64,000 nucleotides of DNA from Pseudonocardia sp. EC080619-01 (GCF_001420995.1 NZ_CP012184.1:2340501-2404500), one strand, 5' to 3'. Numbered from the stretch's first letter, positions 47,574-57,342 are shown. Program-made: numbers and translations. The notes: generated by a model from the sequence alone, not told the origin.

Positions 47574-50309
47574 CTACCCGGACCTGGACGGGACCCGATC
47601 GGCCTGCCGCCGTCCGACGGCCTTGCCGCCCTCCCAGAGCAGGAGCAGGCCCACGGCGGGCACGATCGCCCAGAGGAACTGCACGGCGCTGATGTCCACG
47701 GTGCCCAGCAGCCGGTGGAAGACGTCCGACTGCCCGACGAGGACGGCGAGGGCGATCTCGACGACCGCGGCCCGGTTCATCTGCTTGCTGTCGAAGGTGT
47801 CGAGCGTGAACACGGTCGCGGTCGCGCTCCGGCACTCGAAGGCCGCGACGACGAGGCACAGGGCGAAGGCCGTGAAGGCGATCGTCTGCCCGACGGCGGG
47901 ATCCGCGAACGTCCGCTGGGCCAGTGCGATCAGGATCAGCAGCGCGGCGCTGACCGCGAGCCCGGCGAGGCCGACGGTGACCATCAGCCCGGGCGTCATC
48001 ACGGACTCGTCGCGGGGGCGCGGGCGGAGCCGCATGAGGCCGGGCGTCTCGCGGTCGAACCCGAGGGCGAACCCGAAGGCCGCGTTGACGACGAAGTGGA
48101 TCCACAGCACCTGGGCGGGTGTGAACGGTTCGCCCGCGGCGATGTCGAACAGGGTCGCCCCGAGGAAGGTGAGGACGAAGACGACCAGCAGCAACAGGAC
48201 GAAGCGGATGTACTTGGTCAGGTTGTCGTAGATCTTCCGGCCCTGCTCGACGGCGAAGACGATCGTCGAGAAGTTGTCGTCGGAGAGGATCATCCGACCG
48301 GCGTTCCGGGCGACGTCGGTGCCGGACCCCATGGCGATCCCGATGTCGGCGGCCTTGATGGCCGGGGCGTCGTTCACGCCGTCACCGGTCATCGCGACGA
48401 CGTCGCCCTTCTTCTTCAGCGTGTCCACCAGGAGCACCTTGTGCTCCGGGGCGACCCGGCCGATCACGCCGATCTCGTCGATCCGGGCCAGCCGCACGTC
48501 CTCGGGGAGGGCGGCGAAGTCCGCGCCGAGCACCGCGGTGCCCCGGATGCCGAGCTGCTCGGCGATGGCGGCACCGGTGGTCACGTCGTCGCCCGTCACC
48601 ATGCGGACCCGGATGTTCGCCGCCTGGGCCTCGGCCACGGCCTGCTGGGACTCCGCGCGGGGCGGGTCCACCATCCCGACGAGGCTCGTCAGCTCGAGGT
48701 CCGTGACGAGGGCGAGCAGGTCGCCGTCGGCGTCGAACGCACCGGGATCGACATCGCGCACCGCGGCGGCCATCACCCGCATCCCGGCCTGCTCCATACG
48801 CACCATGTGCCCGGTCGCCCGCTCCGCGAGCCCGGCGTCCCACCGTGCCGGGCCGTCCCCCGAGAGCGCCGACGACGCCCGGTCCATCACCGCGGGCGCC
48901 GCGCCCTTCACGAAGCAGCGCACCACCGGCCGCCCCGCCGCGTCGGCCGCGGTGTGGAAGGTGGCCATCAGCTTGTAGCCGGGGTCGAAGGGCAGCGTGG
49001 CCAGGCGCGGCAGCCGCGCGCGGGTCGCCTCCACGTCCAGTCCCGCCTTGTGCGCCAGCACCAGCAGCGCCCCCTCGGTCGGGTCCCCGACGACCTGGCC
49101 GTCGACGAGCTGCGCATCGCTCGCGAGCACGTACGGCAGGATCGCGGGCTCGATCGACGCCGCGCGGCCGGCCGCGTGGTGGACCGCCCCCGCGAGCTCG
49201 TAGCCGCTGCCCGAGACGGTCCAGCGGTCACCGACGTCGACGACCTCGACCGCCGTCATCTCGTTCCTCGTCAACGTGCCGGTCTTGTCGGAGTTGATCG
49301 CGGAGGTGAAGGCGAGCGTCTCGACCGACGGCAGCTCCTTCACGATCGCGTTGCGCGCGGCGAGATCGACACCACCGACGGAGAGGATCCACTGCGTGAC
49401 CGTCGGCAGCGCCTCCGGGACGGCCGCGATCGCCAGCGCGACCGCGCTGACGAACAGCACGTCCCAGGCCTCGCCCCGGCCGCGGCCGAGCACGAACATC
49501 ACCAGCATCGTCAGCCCCGCCGCGGCGGCGATCCACAGCGTCAGCCGGTCGAGCTCCCGGGTGAGCGGTGACTTCTCCCGCTCCGTCCCGGCGAGCATCG
49601 AGGAGATCCGCCCGAGCTCCGTCCGTGCTCCGGTGCCGGTGACGATCACCGTCCCGCTCCCGTGCGTGACCGGGGTGTTCGTGAAGGCCATGTTCGTCCG
49701 GTCGCCCGGCCCCGGGGCACCGCCGGCGTCGAGGGTGGCGACGTCCTTCGACGCCGGCGTGCTCTCGCCGGTCAGTGCCGACTCGTCGATCTGCAGCGCG
49801 CTCGCGACGACGATGCGGCCGTCGGCGGGGACCTGGTCACCCGCGGAGATCAGCACGACGTCGCCGGCGACCACCTGCTCGGCCGGGATCTCGGTCGAGG
49901 TGCCGTCGCGACGGACCCGCGCGGTCGCCTTCATCATCGACTTGAGCGCGTTCATCGCGCTCTCGGCCTTGCCCTTCTGCCGCAACCCGATCACGGCGTT
50001 GAGCACCGTCAGGGCGAGGAGCAGCACCGCGGTGCCCCACTCCTGCACGAACAGCGAGACGACGGCCGCGGCGAGCAGGATGAGCTGCATGTAGCTGCGG
50101 TACTCGTCGAGGAACCGGACCCAGCCGGGTTTCGGCTTCTCCTCGGGCAGCGCGTTCGGCCCGTGGATCCGCAGCCGGTCCTCGGCCACGGCCGTCGAGA
50201 GCCCCTGGCCGGGATCGACGCCGAGGGCCTCCGCGACCGCGGCCGGTGTCCGCGCGAACCAGTCGTCACCCGTGGCGGCCTCCCGGCCGGCCGGAACGTC
50301 GGTCCTCAT
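47574..50309 (-). CDS. P2-type cation-transporting ATPase
   Basis: A 911-residue pump. An N-terminal cation-ATPase domain (residues about 30-90) precedes the actuator TGES loop (LTGESTPASKD), PEALPTV in helix M4, the phosphorylation site SDKTGTLT, the nucleotide-binding KGAAPAV and hinge MTGDGVNDAPAIKAADIGIAMG, and a six-helix C-terminal membrane part. PEALP rather than a CPC motif points to Ca, Mg or monovalent cations, not heavy metals. The ATG at 50309 has GGAGG at the right distance. It is followed by ppk2. Confidence 0.9.
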   Translation of the reverse strand: MRTDVPAGREAATGDDWFARTPAAVAEALGVDPGQGLSTAVAEDRLRIHGPNALPEEKPKPGWVRFLDEYRSYMQLILLAAAVVSLFVQEWGTAVLLLALTVLNAVIGLRQKGKAESAMNALKSMMKATARVRRDGTSTEIPAEQVVAGDVVLISAGDQVPADGRIVVASALQIDESALTGESTPASKDVATLDAGGAPGPGDRTNMAFTNTPVTHGSGTVIVTGTGARTELGRISSMLAGTEREKSPLTRELDRLTLWIAAAAGLTMLVMFVLGRGRGEAWDVLFVSAVALAIAAVPEALPTVTQWILSVGGVDLAARNAIVKELPSVETLAFTSAINSDKTGTLTRNEMTAVEVVDVGDRWTVSGSGYELAGAVHHAAGRAASIEPAILPYVLASDAQLVDGQVVGDPTEGALLVLAHKAGLDVEATRARLPRLATLPFDPGYKLMATFHTAADAAGRPVVRCFVKGAAPAVMDRASSALSGDGPARWDAGLAERATGHMVRMEQAGMRVMAAAVRDVDPGAFDADGDLLALVTDLELTSLVGMVDPPRAESQQAVAEAQAANIRVRMVTGDDVTTGAAIAEQLGIRGTAVLGADFAALPEDVRLARIDEIGVIGRVAPEHKVLLVDTLKKKGDVVAMTGDGVNDAPAIKAADIGIAMGSGTDVARNAGRMILSDDNFSTIVFAVEQGRKIYDNLTKYIRFVLLLLVVFVLTFLGATLFDIAAGEPFTPAQVLWIHFVVNAAFGFALGFDRETPGLMRLRPRPRDESVMTPGLMVTVGLAGLAVSAALLILIALAQRTFADPAVGQTIAFTAFALCLVVAAFECRSATATVFTLDTFDSKQMNRAAVVEIALAVLVGQSDVFHRLLGTVDISAVQFLWAIVPAVGLLLLWEGGKAVGRRQADRVPSRSG

Positions 50310-50523
50310 GGCCGGGCCTCCGATCCGCTCGCGCCGCGCCGCGGAGTCCCGCGGCGTCACGCCGGCCGGGCGGGCCCGGACCGGCAGGACGTCGTCCGGA
50401 CCGATGGAAGACCGCCGGTCCGGCCGCGGCCACACCCGCTACGGGTGAACGGAGGGGCGTCCCTCGGTTGCGGGGCCGCGGGGCCGACGGCCCCCACCGA
50501 ACGGGCGCACCGCGGGTACGACG

Positions 50524-50568
50524 CACGACGGCCCCGGTACCCGTCGCGCGGGTGCCGGGGCCGTCGTG
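50524..50568 (-). terminator. Terminator of the pst operon
   Basis: CACGACGGCCCCGGTACCC (50524-50542) pairs with GGGTGCCGGGGCCGTCGTG (50550-50568), 19 bp including one G-U pair, with a 7-base loop, starting 15 bp past the pstB stop. Confidence 0.85.
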
Positions 50569-50582
50569 TGCCGGGGGGCGGC

Positions 50583-51362
50583 TCAGCCGAAGCGGCCGGA
50601 CACGTAGTCCTCGGTCGCCTTCTGCGTAGGCTGCGAGAAGATCGTCTTGGTCTCGTCGAGCTCCACCAGCTTGCCGGGCTTGCCGGTGCCCTCGATGTTG
50701 AAGAAGCCGGTGAAGTCGCTGACCCGCGCCGCCTGCTGCATGTTGTGGGTCACGATGACGATCGTGTAGTCGTTCTTCAGCTCGTTGATCAGGTCCTCGA
50801 TCGCGAGCGTGGAGATCGGGTCCAAGGCGGAGCAGGGCTCGTCCATCAGCAGCACGTCGGGACGCACCGCGATCGCGCGGGCGATGCACAGCCGCTGCTG
50901 CTGTCCACCGGAGAGGCCCGAGCCCGGCTTGTCCAGCCGGTCCTTGACCTCGTTCCACAGGTTGGCGCCACGGAGGGAGCGCTCGACGGTGTCGTCGAAC
51001 TCGCCCTTCGACGCCTTCCTGTTGTTCAGCTTCATGCCCGCGATCACGTTGTCGTAGATCGACATCGTGGGGAACGGGTTCGGCCGCTGGAACACCATCC
51101 CGATCTGGCGCCTGACGCCGACCGGGTCGACGTTGGTCCCGTAGAGGTCCTGGCCGTCGAGCTCGAGCTTCCCCTCGACGCGGGCGCCGGGGATGTTCTC
51201 GTGCATCCGGTTGATCGACCTCAGGAAGGTCGACTTGCCGCAGCCGGACGGGCCGATCAGCGCCGTGACCGTCTTCGGCTTGATCACCATGTTGACGCCC
51301 TCGACGGCGAGGAACGACCCGTAGTAGATGTTCAGGTCCTTGGCTTCGACACTCTTGCCCAT
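50583..51362 (-). CDS. pstB: Phosphate ABC transporter ATP-binding protein
   Basis: A 259-residue ATPase. Walker [19 protein letters not shown] loop FQRPNPFP, signature [16 protein letters not shown], Walker [16 protein letters not shown] and the switch His in [13 protein letters not shown] are all present. The [15 protein letters not shown] region and length are diagnostic of PstB. It is the last gene of pstSCAB and drives phosphate import across the cytoplasmic membrane. Confidence 0.97.
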   Translation of the reverse strand: MGKSVEAKDLNIYYGSFLAVEGVNMVIKPKTVTALIGPSGCGKSTFLRSINRMHENIPGARVEGKLELDGQDLYGTNVDPVGVRRQIGMVFQRPNPFPTMSIYDNVIAGMKLNNRKASKGEFDDTVERSLRGANLWNEVKDRLDKPGSGLSGGQQQRLCIARAIAVRPDVLLMDEPCSALDPISTLAIEDLINELKNDYTIVIVTHNMQQAARVSDFTGFFNIEGTGKPGKLVELDETKTIFSQPTQKATEDYVSGRFG

Positions 51363-51374
51363 GTCCGGGATTCC

Positions 51375-52484
51375 TTATCGGGTCTTCGGGGCGAAAATGC
51401 GGGAGATGAGGCGGGCCACGATGTTCAGGATCATCACGATCAGCATCAGCACCAGGGCCGCGGTCCAGGCCCGGTCCAGGCTGAACTCGGGCGGGATGCC
51501 GGGCTGCGCGTAGGAGTTGTAGGAGAACACCGGCAGGGTGGCCATACGGCCGTCGAACGGGTTCAGGTTGACGCCGGTCGCGAACCCGACCGTGACCAGC
51601 AGCGGAGCCGTCTCACCGATGACCCGGGCGATCGCCAAGGTGACACCGGTGGCGATGCCGCCCGCGGTGGTGGGGATGACGACCTTGAGGATCGTCCGCC
51701 ACTTCGGCACGCCCAGCGCGTAGGACGCCTCCCGCAGCTCGTTCGGGACGATCTTGAGCATCTCCTCGGTCGACCGCACCACGATGGGGATCATGAGCAC
51801 GGTCAGCGCGATCGCGCCGACGATCCCCAGCCGCACACCCGGGCCGACGATCAGAGCGAAGAGCGCGTAGGCGAACAGCCCGGCGACGATCGACGGGATA
51901 CCGGTCATGACGTCGACGAAGAACGTGATCGCCCTGGCCAGCTTGGAACCGTTCCCGTACTCCACCAGGTAGACCGCGGTGAGGACACCGACGGGGATCG
52001 ACATCAACGCGGCCAGTCCGGTGATGATCAGCGTGCCCTGGATCGCGTGCAGTGCGCCGCCGCCCTCACCGACCACGCCTCGCATCGAGTTCGAGAAGAA
52101 CGTGACGTCGAACCGCTCCCAGCCCTGGCTGATCACGGTGAACAGCACCGAGACCAGCGGGGCCATGGCGAGCAGGAAGGCGCTGGTGACGACGACCGTC
52201 ACCAGGCGGTCTGCGGCCTTGCGGGCACCCTCCACAGCACGGGAGACGCCATAGGTCGCGACGGCGAAGATCACCACGGTGAGGAACACCCACAGGCCGA
52301 CGCCGGACCCGGCCAGGCCGACGATCCCGCCGGCCACGACGGCGGCCCCGGCGAGCACCGCCGCAGTCGCCCAACGCGGGAGGGTCGCGGTGCGACGGAG
52401 CTCCGTGGGTGTGCTCGCGGGTGCTTCGAGGCCGGTTCTGGTCACGGGTGCCTCGGTACGGTTGCGTTCGGTCCCGGTGGACAT
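51375..52484 (-). CDS. pstA: Phosphate ABC transporter permease PstA
   Basis: A 369-residue permease. An N-terminal Thr/Arg-rich tail of about 35 residues precedes six or seven helices and the EAA loop in REASYALGVPKWRTILKVVIP. PGIPPEFSLDRAWTAALVLM near the end is typical of PstA. The ATG lies one base after the pstC stop (TGAGATG), so translation is coupled. It pairs with PstC to form the channel. Confidence 0.95.
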   Translation of the reverse strand: MSTGTERNRTEAPVTRTGLEAPASTPTELRRTATLPRWATAAVLAGAAVVAGGIVGLAGSGVGLWVFLTVVIFAVATYGVSRAVEGARKAADRLVTVVVTSAFLLAMAPLVSVLFTVISQGWERFDVTFFSNSMRGVVGEGGGALHAIQGTLIITGLAALMSIPVGVLTAVYLVEYGNGSKLARAITFFVDVMTGIPSIVAGLFAYALFALIVGPGVRLGIVGAIALTVLMIPIVVRSTEEMLKIVPNELREASYALGVPKWRTILKVVIPTTAGGIATGVTLAIARVIGETAPLLVTVGFATGVNLNPFDGRMATLPVFSYNSYAQPGIPPEFSLDRAWTAALVLMLIVMILNIVARLISRIFAPKTR

Positions 52485-52485
52485 C

Positions 52486-53430
52486 TCAGTTCGCTCCGGA
52501 GAAGTCGCGGCGGCGCTCGACGATGTAGCGAGCGAGCATGTTGACCAGCAGGGTGATCACGAACAGAACGAGGCCGGACGCGATCAGGACGTTCACCCCG
52601 ATGCCGGACGCCTCCTGGAACTGCAGCGCGATGTTCGCCGCGATGGTGGAGGGGTTCTCGGAGCTGATCAGGTTGAAGGTCACCGCGCCGGTCGCGGACA
52701 GGATGATGGCGACCGCCATCGTCTCGCCGAGCGCCCGGCCGAGCCCCAGCATGGCCCCGGAGATCACACCGGACCGACCGAACGGCAGGACCGCCAGGCG
52801 GATCATCTCCCAGCGCGTGGCGCCCAGCGCCAGCGCCGCCTCCTCGTGCAGCTTCGGCGCCTGCAGGAAGACCTCCCGCGCCACGGCGGTGATGATCGGG
52901 AGGATCATCACGGCGAGCACGAGGCCGACGACGAGCATCGTCCGGCCGGTGGTCGAGACCGGACCGGCGAAGAACGGCAGCCAGCCGAGGTAGTCCGACA
53001 GCCAGGTGGACAGACCGACCGACAGCGGCGCAAGGGTGTAGAAGCCCCACAGCCCGTAGACGATGGACGGCACTGCCGCCAGCAGGTCGACGACGTAGCT
53101 CAGCCCCGCCGCGAGTCGGCGCGGGGCGTAGTGGCTGATGAACAGCGCGACGGCGACCGCGAGCGGTGTCGCCACCACGAGCGCGATGACCGCGCTGAGC
53201 AGCGTGCCGAAGACCAGCGGCGCGACGTAGACGAGGATCCCGCCGGGCAGCTCGTCCCCGGACGCGACGAGCGCAGGGAAGGCCTCGATCAGGAGGAATG
53301 CTGCGACGCCGGCCAGGACGACGAGGATGAGGATCCCGGCGCCCTTCGCGGAACCCGCGAAGATGCGGTCACCGATCTGCGTCACCGGTTTCGTCGCCTG
53401 GCGATCAGGCGTGGTTTCCGTGGTGGTCAC
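52486..53430 (-). CDS. pstC: Phosphate ABC transporter permease PstC
   Basis: A 314-residue permease with six helices, FGTLLSAVIALVVATPLAVAVALFIS, DLLAAVPSIVYGLWGFY and the EAA loop EEAALALGATRWEMIRLAVLP. GTG at 53430 has AGGGATC upstream. A hairpin in the pstS-pstC gap may lower expression of the membrane part relative to the binding protein. Confidence 0.95.
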   Translation of the reverse strand: MTTTETTPDRQATKPVTQIGDRIFAGSAKGAGILILVVLAGVAAFLLIEAFPALVASGDELPGGILVYVAPLVFGTLLSAVIALVVATPLAVAVALFISHYAPRRLAAGLSYVVDLLAAVPSIVYGLWGFYTLAPLSVGLSTWLSDYLGWLPFFAGPVSTTGRTMLVVGLVLAVMILPIITAVAREVFLQAPKLHEEAALALGATRWEMIRLAVLPFGRSGVISGAMLGLGRALGETMAVAIILSATGAVTFNLISSENPSTIAANIALQFQEASGIGVNVLIASGLVLFVITLLVNMLARYIVERRRDFSGAN

Positions 53431-53482
53431 TGTGATCCCTGGAGGTGCGTGCGTGCGCTGGACAGGGGGTGGACGCCGGGAA

Positions 53483-53519
53483 CCCCGGGTGGCGATTCCA
53501 TCATGAACACCACCCGGGG
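53483..53519 (-). terminator. Hairpin between pstS and pstC
   Basis: CCCCGGGTGG (53483-53492) and CCACCCGGGG (53510-53519) form a 10-bp stem with a 17-base loop. It lies in the 116-bp gap between pstS and pstC and could act as a partial terminator or RNA stabiliser giving excess PstS, as seen in many binding-protein operons. Confidence 0.6.
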
Positions 53520-53546
53520 CTCCTGGCTAGATGATGTGTGACTCGA

Positions 53547-54650
53547 TCAGCCGCCGGCCGCGATGCGGTCGATCACCGGGGTGATCTGGCCACGCAGCGC
53601 CTCGGACAGCGGAGCGGACCCGGCCGCCTGGGCCGCGGCCTGCTGACCGGCGTCGCTGACCACGTAGTTCAGGAACGACTTGGTCACGTCGGCCTGAGCC
53701 TGGTCGGCGTAGGTCGGGCAGGCGAGCAGGTACGAGACCAGCACGACCGGGTAGGCGCCACCGGTGGCGGTGCGGTTGAGCTCGTAGGCGAAGGAGGTGT
53801 CGCCCTGGCCCTCGACCCGCTGCGACTCCTCGAGGATCTTCGCGGCGGCCTCGGCGGTCGGCGCGACGTTCTGGTCACCCAGCTTCACGTTGGCCTTGCC
53901 CAGCTCACCGGCCTGCGAGGCGTCGGCGTAGCCGATGGTTCCGTTACCGGCATTCACCGCGCCGACGACGCCCGAGGTGCCCTGGGCGGCCTCGCCGCCC
54001 TGGACCGGCCAGTTGCCGTCGCCCTCGTCGGTCCACGCCTGCGGGGCCGCCTTGTTGAGGAAGTCGGTGAAGTTCTCGGTGGTGCCCGACTCGTCGGAGC
54101 GGTGCACCGGCGTGATGTTCGTGGCGGGCAGCTGGGCACCCGGGTTGTCGGCGGCGATCTTCGGGTCGTTCCAGGTCGTGATCTCGCCCTTGAAGATGCC
54201 GGCGATGGTCGCCGGGGCGAGGTTCAGGTCCTGGACACCGTCGAGCTTGTAGACGACCGCGATCGGCGAGACGTAGTTCGGGATCTCGATGACCGAACCG
54301 CCGCAGCGCTGGCGCGCCTGGTTCAGCTGGTCGTCCTTCAGGTAGGCGTCAGAACCTGCGAACTGGACGCCACCCTGGACGAACTGGGTACGGCCGCCGC
54401 CGGATCCGACCGGGTCGTAGTTGATCGTGGCCTCGGGGTTGGCGTCACCGAAGCCGGCGATCCACGACTGCATGGCGGCCTGCTGCGAGCTCGCGCCCGC
54501 GCCGGCGATCGTGCCGGAGACGCCGGAGCCCTCCGCACCGCCGCCACCGCCCTCGTTGGCGGCGCCGCAACCGGCGACGAACAGCGCACAGGTCGTCGCG
54601 ACACCGACGGCCGCCAGGCGCGCCCGGGGCGCACGCCGCTTGGTCTTCAC
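53547..54650 (-). CDS. pstS: Phosphate-binding lipoprotein PstS
   Basis: A 367-residue binding protein with lipobox FVAGC and a Gly-rich linker. GTIAGAGASSQQAAMQSWIAGF, YDPVGSGGGRTQFVQGGVQFAGSDA and HRSDESGTTENFTDFL are the phosphate-binding loops of PstS. It is tethered outside the membrane and delivers phosphate to PstCA. GTG at 54650 follows GGAGGAACC. A PHO box lies about 100 bp upstream. Confidence 0.96.
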   Translation of the reverse strand: MKTKRRAPRARLAAVGVATTCALFVAGCGAANEGGGGGAEGSGVSGTIAGAGASSQQAAMQSWIAGFGDANPEATINYDPVGSGGGRTQFVQGGVQFAGSDAYLKDDQLNQARQRCGGSVIEIPNYVSPIAVVYKLDGVQDLNLAPATIAGIFKGEITTWNDPKIAADNPGAQLPATNITPVHRSDESGTTENFTDFLNKAAPQAWTDEGDGNWPVQGGEAAQGTSGVVGAVNAGNGTIGYADASQAGELGKANVKLGDQNVAPTAEAAAKILEESQRVEGQGDTSFAYELNRTATGGAYPVVLVSYLLACPTYADQAQADVTKSFLNYVVSDAGQQAAAQAAGSAPLSEALRGQITPVIDRIAAGG

Positions 54651-54747
54651 TGCAGGTTCCTCCGTGATCGGCTCGTGCCGTTCGGGACGGCGGCCGGAGT
54701 GACCGCCGGGCGGAACGCTAGAAGCCGACGTTGGACGGGGGACCCAC

Positions 54748-54769
54748 GGAAGATGAACGTGGAATGAAC
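54748..54769 (-). promoter_or_regulatory. PHO box upstream of pstS
   Basis: On the minus strand GTTCATTCCAC and GTTCATCTTCC are 11-bp direct repeats fitting the PhoP consensus. The site is about 98 bp before the pstS start codon. The rest of the gap to 55091, roughly 320 bp, is less GC-rich and has no visible gene. Confidence 0.8.
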
Positions 54770-55091
54770 AAGGCCGGCAGCGACACCGACGAACATCACA
54801 CGATCGGCGGGATCGACTCCGCACCTTCCAGGCGACGTCGTATCTGCGACCACCAGATTGATCACGATGAGTAACTGGCTGCCGCAGCAGTGCCACGATC
54901 GCCCCTCCAAGCGGCATCCGGCATCAGACGCACCCGGATCAGCCCGCACGTCACTTCATGAGGCCGCTCAAGCGGTGGGCGAGGACACTCGCTTCTCGAC
55001 GATTCACTCGGTTCAGCGTTGTGGAGCTAGACGCCAGGTTGCGAAAGTGAGGTCGAATCACATCAGGTCAGATCCCACCATCGGGGGATAA

Positions 55092-55553
55092 ATGCCAGTC
55101 TCATTTCTACGCGGTTCCGGCGTAACAGTCGCTGCCGTGCTCGCGGTGGCGGCCTTCACCCTGACCATCTCGGCAGAGGCGCACGCCGCGCCTGGCGATC
55201 AGGTGCGCGCCCGCGGGACCAATGCCCTCGAGCTCGCGACGGACGCATGCCGTGCAGCGAACTTTCGTTTCACTGTCGAGGGCAACCCCGGGACCCCGAA
55301 CAACTACTCGCTCCTCATCGACTCGGTCATCGATCCGTCTTGTGTCACCCGGACCCGCCTCACCGGTGTGCGGGACGGTCGCGTCGTCGCTACGCCGTAC
55401 TACGTGACGAACTCCGGTGAGCCGGGGGCGACCCGGGTGGAGAACATCGAACGTTGCTCGATCGAGTTCGGCGTGCAGCGTCGGGATGGGTCTTACTTCA
55501 CCCAGCTCCTGACCCCCGAGGGTGCGGCGTCAGCGCCACCGCAGTGTCCGTGA
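55092..55553 (+). CDS. Secreted four-Cys hypothetical protein
   Basis: A 153-residue protein with a Sec signal (GVTVAAVLAVAAFTLTISA, cleavage after AHA). The mature part of about 120 residues has four Cys (DACRA, DPSCV, ERCSI, PQCP) that could form two disulfides, and looks strand-rich. I recognise no family. GGGGGA precedes the ATG. It converges with mshD, about 40 bp between stops. Confidence 0.72.
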   Translation: MPVSFLRGSGVTVAAVLAVAAFTLTISAEAHAAPGDQVRARGTNALELATDACRAANFRFTVEGNPGTPNNYSLLIDSVIDPSCVTRTRLTGVRDGRVVATPYYVTNSGEPGATRVENIERCSIEFGVQRRDGSYFTQLLTPEGAASAPPQCP

Positions 55554-55592
55554 CCGAGAGCCGACCCGCCGGCCCGGCCACCGCAATCGGCG

Positions 55593-56474
55593 TCAGCGGG
55601 CGTAGTTGACGTCCGCGGCGTGCACGACGAACCCGAGTCGCTGGTAGACCCGCACGGCCGGGCCGTTGTCCGCCTCCACGTAGAGCAGCACCGTGTCCAG
55701 CCCGCGGTCGTGCAGGTGGTGCAGCCCGGCCAGGGTCAGGACCCGGCCCAGCCCGCGCCCGTGCGCCGCCGGGTCGACACCGAGGACGTAGACCTCGCCC
55801 ATCGCGGGCTCGTCGCCGGTGGCGGGGTGGACCTTCGTCCAGTGGTAGCCCAGCAGGGTGCCGTCGGGGGCCGTGGCCAGCAGGAACCCGTCGGCGTCGA
55901 ACCAGTCCTCGGCCTGGCGGGCGGCGAGCTCGGCACCCGTCCACCCGCCCTGCTCGGGGTGCCAGTCGAAGGCGGCGTTGTTGACCCGGAGGAACTCGTC
56001 GTCGTCGCGGCCGGGGACGAACGACCGCAGCGTGACCCCGTCAGGGAGGCTCACCTCGGGCAACGGCTCGCCGGCGGTGCGGCGCATCTGCCACAGCACC
56101 CGGTCGCGCCGGTAGCCGTGCCGCTCGGCGAGGCCCTTCGCGGCGTCGAGATCGCCGTGCGCCCAGACGTGCGGATCCGCGGCGAGCCCCTCCAGGGCCG
56201 TGACCAGAGCGGACCCGACGCCACGGCGACGCTCAGCCGGATGCACGGCGAGCTCGGCGTACTCCCCGTCGAGCTGGGCGTACCCCGCGACGGCGCGGTC
56301 CGCGCCGGGCACCACGACGTGGTGCACCCCGGCGCGTCCCTCCCCTGCCCGGAGGGTGAGGAGGAACTGCTCGGAGAACGGGTCGGCGCCGTCGTGCGCG
56401 GCGGCCGTCGCCAGCAGGTCGTGCACCGCCGTGGCGGTGTCGGCGTCGAGTCGGGTCAGCACCTGCGGGTCCAC
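55593..56474 (-). CDS. mshD: Mycothiol synthase
   Basis: A 293-residue double-GNAT enzyme that acetylates Cys-GlcN-inositol in the last step of mycothiol synthesis. The N-terminal half has AVHPAERRRGVGSALVTALE. The catalytic C-terminal half has AFDWHPEQGGWT, GEVYVLGVDPAAHGRGLGRVLTLAGLHHL and LYVEADNGPAVRVYQRLGF, all typical of MshD. GTG at 56474 fits the family length, with TAGGGT 7 bp upstream suggesting a leaderless start. It lies after glnR, separated by a terminator. Confidence 0.95.
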   Translation of the reverse strand: MDPQVLTRLDADTATAVHDLLATAAAHDGADPFSEQFLLTLRAGEGRAGVHHVVVPGADRAVAGYAQLDGEYAELAVHPAERRRGVGSALVTALEGLAADPHVWAHGDLDAAKGLAERHGYRRDRVLWQMRRTAGEPLPEVSLPDGVTLRSFVPGRDDDEFLRVNNAAFDWHPEQGGWTGAELAARQAEDWFDADGFLLATAPDGTLLGYHWTKVHPATGDEPAMGEVYVLGVDPAAHGRGLGRVLTLAGLHHLHDRGLDTVLLYVEADNGPAVRVYQRLGFVVHAADVNYAR

Positions 56475-56489
56475 CCGCCGGACCCTAGA

Positions 56490-56526
56490 ACACGACCCGC
56501 GGACCGGGCGGGTCCGCGGGTCGTGT
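56490..56526 (-). terminator. Strong hairpin between glnR and mshD
   Basis: ACACGACCCGCGGACC (56490-56505) and GGTCCGCGGGTCGTGT (56511-56526) form a perfect 16-bp stem with a 5-base loop, starting 16 bp past the glnR stop. Confidence 0.8.
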
Positions 56527-56541
56527 CCGTGCACTGTGTCG

Positions 56542-57342
56542 TCAGCGTGGGGAGAGCGCGCCCGGGGTGGTCCGTCCCGGTCCGGTGGGACGGCCGGCGC
56601 CCGGCAGGCGACGGTCGGACGGCTCGGAGTCGGCATCGGAGTCGGCATCGCTGTCCGGCGGGGCGGTCAGCCCGCCCCGTGACGGCCGGACGAACTTGTA
56701 GCCGACGTTGCGCACCGTGCCGATCATCTGCTCGTGCTCGCCGCCGAGCTTGGCGCGCAGCCGCCGCACGTGGACGTCGACGGTGCGGGTGCCACCGAAG
56801 AAGTCGTAGCCCCAGACCTCCTGCAGCAGCTGGGCCCGGGTGAACACCCGGCCCGCGTGCTGCGCGAGGTACTTGAGCAGCTCGAACTCCTTGTAGGTGA
56901 GCTCCAGCAACCGGCCCTTGAGCCGGGCCGAGTACGTCGCCTCGTCGATCACCAGTTCACCGAGCACCAGCGCCCCGCCCCCCGACGCCGACTCGGCGCC
57001 GGGCCGGGCACGGAGCAACCGGAGCCGCGCGTCCACCTCCGCCGGGCCGGTGTCCGGCAACAGGATCTCGTCCACCACCCACTCACCGGAGACGGCCACC
57101 AGGCCGCCCTCGTTGAGCACGGCGATGACCGGGACGTCGGTACCCGTACTGCCGAGCAGCCGGCACAGGCTCCGGGCCGCCACCAGGTCGCTGCGCGCGT
57201 CGACGAGGACCGCGTCGTGCGGGCCCGCGTCGAGCAGTGCGGCCACCTCGGGCGCCGCGGTCCGCACGTTGTGCGGCAACAGGGACAGGGCAGGCAGCAC
57301 GGCGGCCGCATCCGGAGCCGTGGTCAGCAGGAGCAGTTCCAT
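56542..57342 (-). CDS. glnR: Nitrogen regulator GlnR
   Basis: A 266-residue orphan OmpR-type regulator. The atypical receiver lacks the usual acidic pocket and reads [61 protein letters not shown], as in GlnR. The winged helix is nearly canonical: [53 protein letters not shown]. GlnR activates or represses ammonium, glutamine synthetase and nitrate genes. The C-terminal 40 residues are a Pro/Asp/Ser tail. GGAGGAG precedes the ATG. Confidence 0.94.
   Translation of the reverse strand: MELLLLTTAPDAAAVLPALSLLPHNVRTAAPEVAALLDAGPHDAVLVDARSDLVAARSLCRLLGSTGTDVPVIAVLNEGGLVAVSGEWVVDEILLPDTGPAEVDARLRLLRARPGAESASGGGALVLGELVIDEATYSARLKGRLLELTYKEFELLKYLAQHAGRVFTRAQLLQEVWGYDFFGGTRTVDVHVRRLRAKLGGEHEQMIGTVRNVGYKFVRPSRGGLTAPPDSDADSDADSEPSDRRLPGAGRPTGPGRTTPGALSPR

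Noticed and set aside
46749..49571. Open frame of 940 codons on the plus strand
   Set aside because: It is antisense to ppk2 and the P-type ATPase, which have full catalytic motifs. The frame has no recognisable domain.
49662..52544. Open frame of 960 codons on the plus strand
   Set aside because: It is antisense to the ATPase, pstB and pstA and is explained by third-position GC bias.
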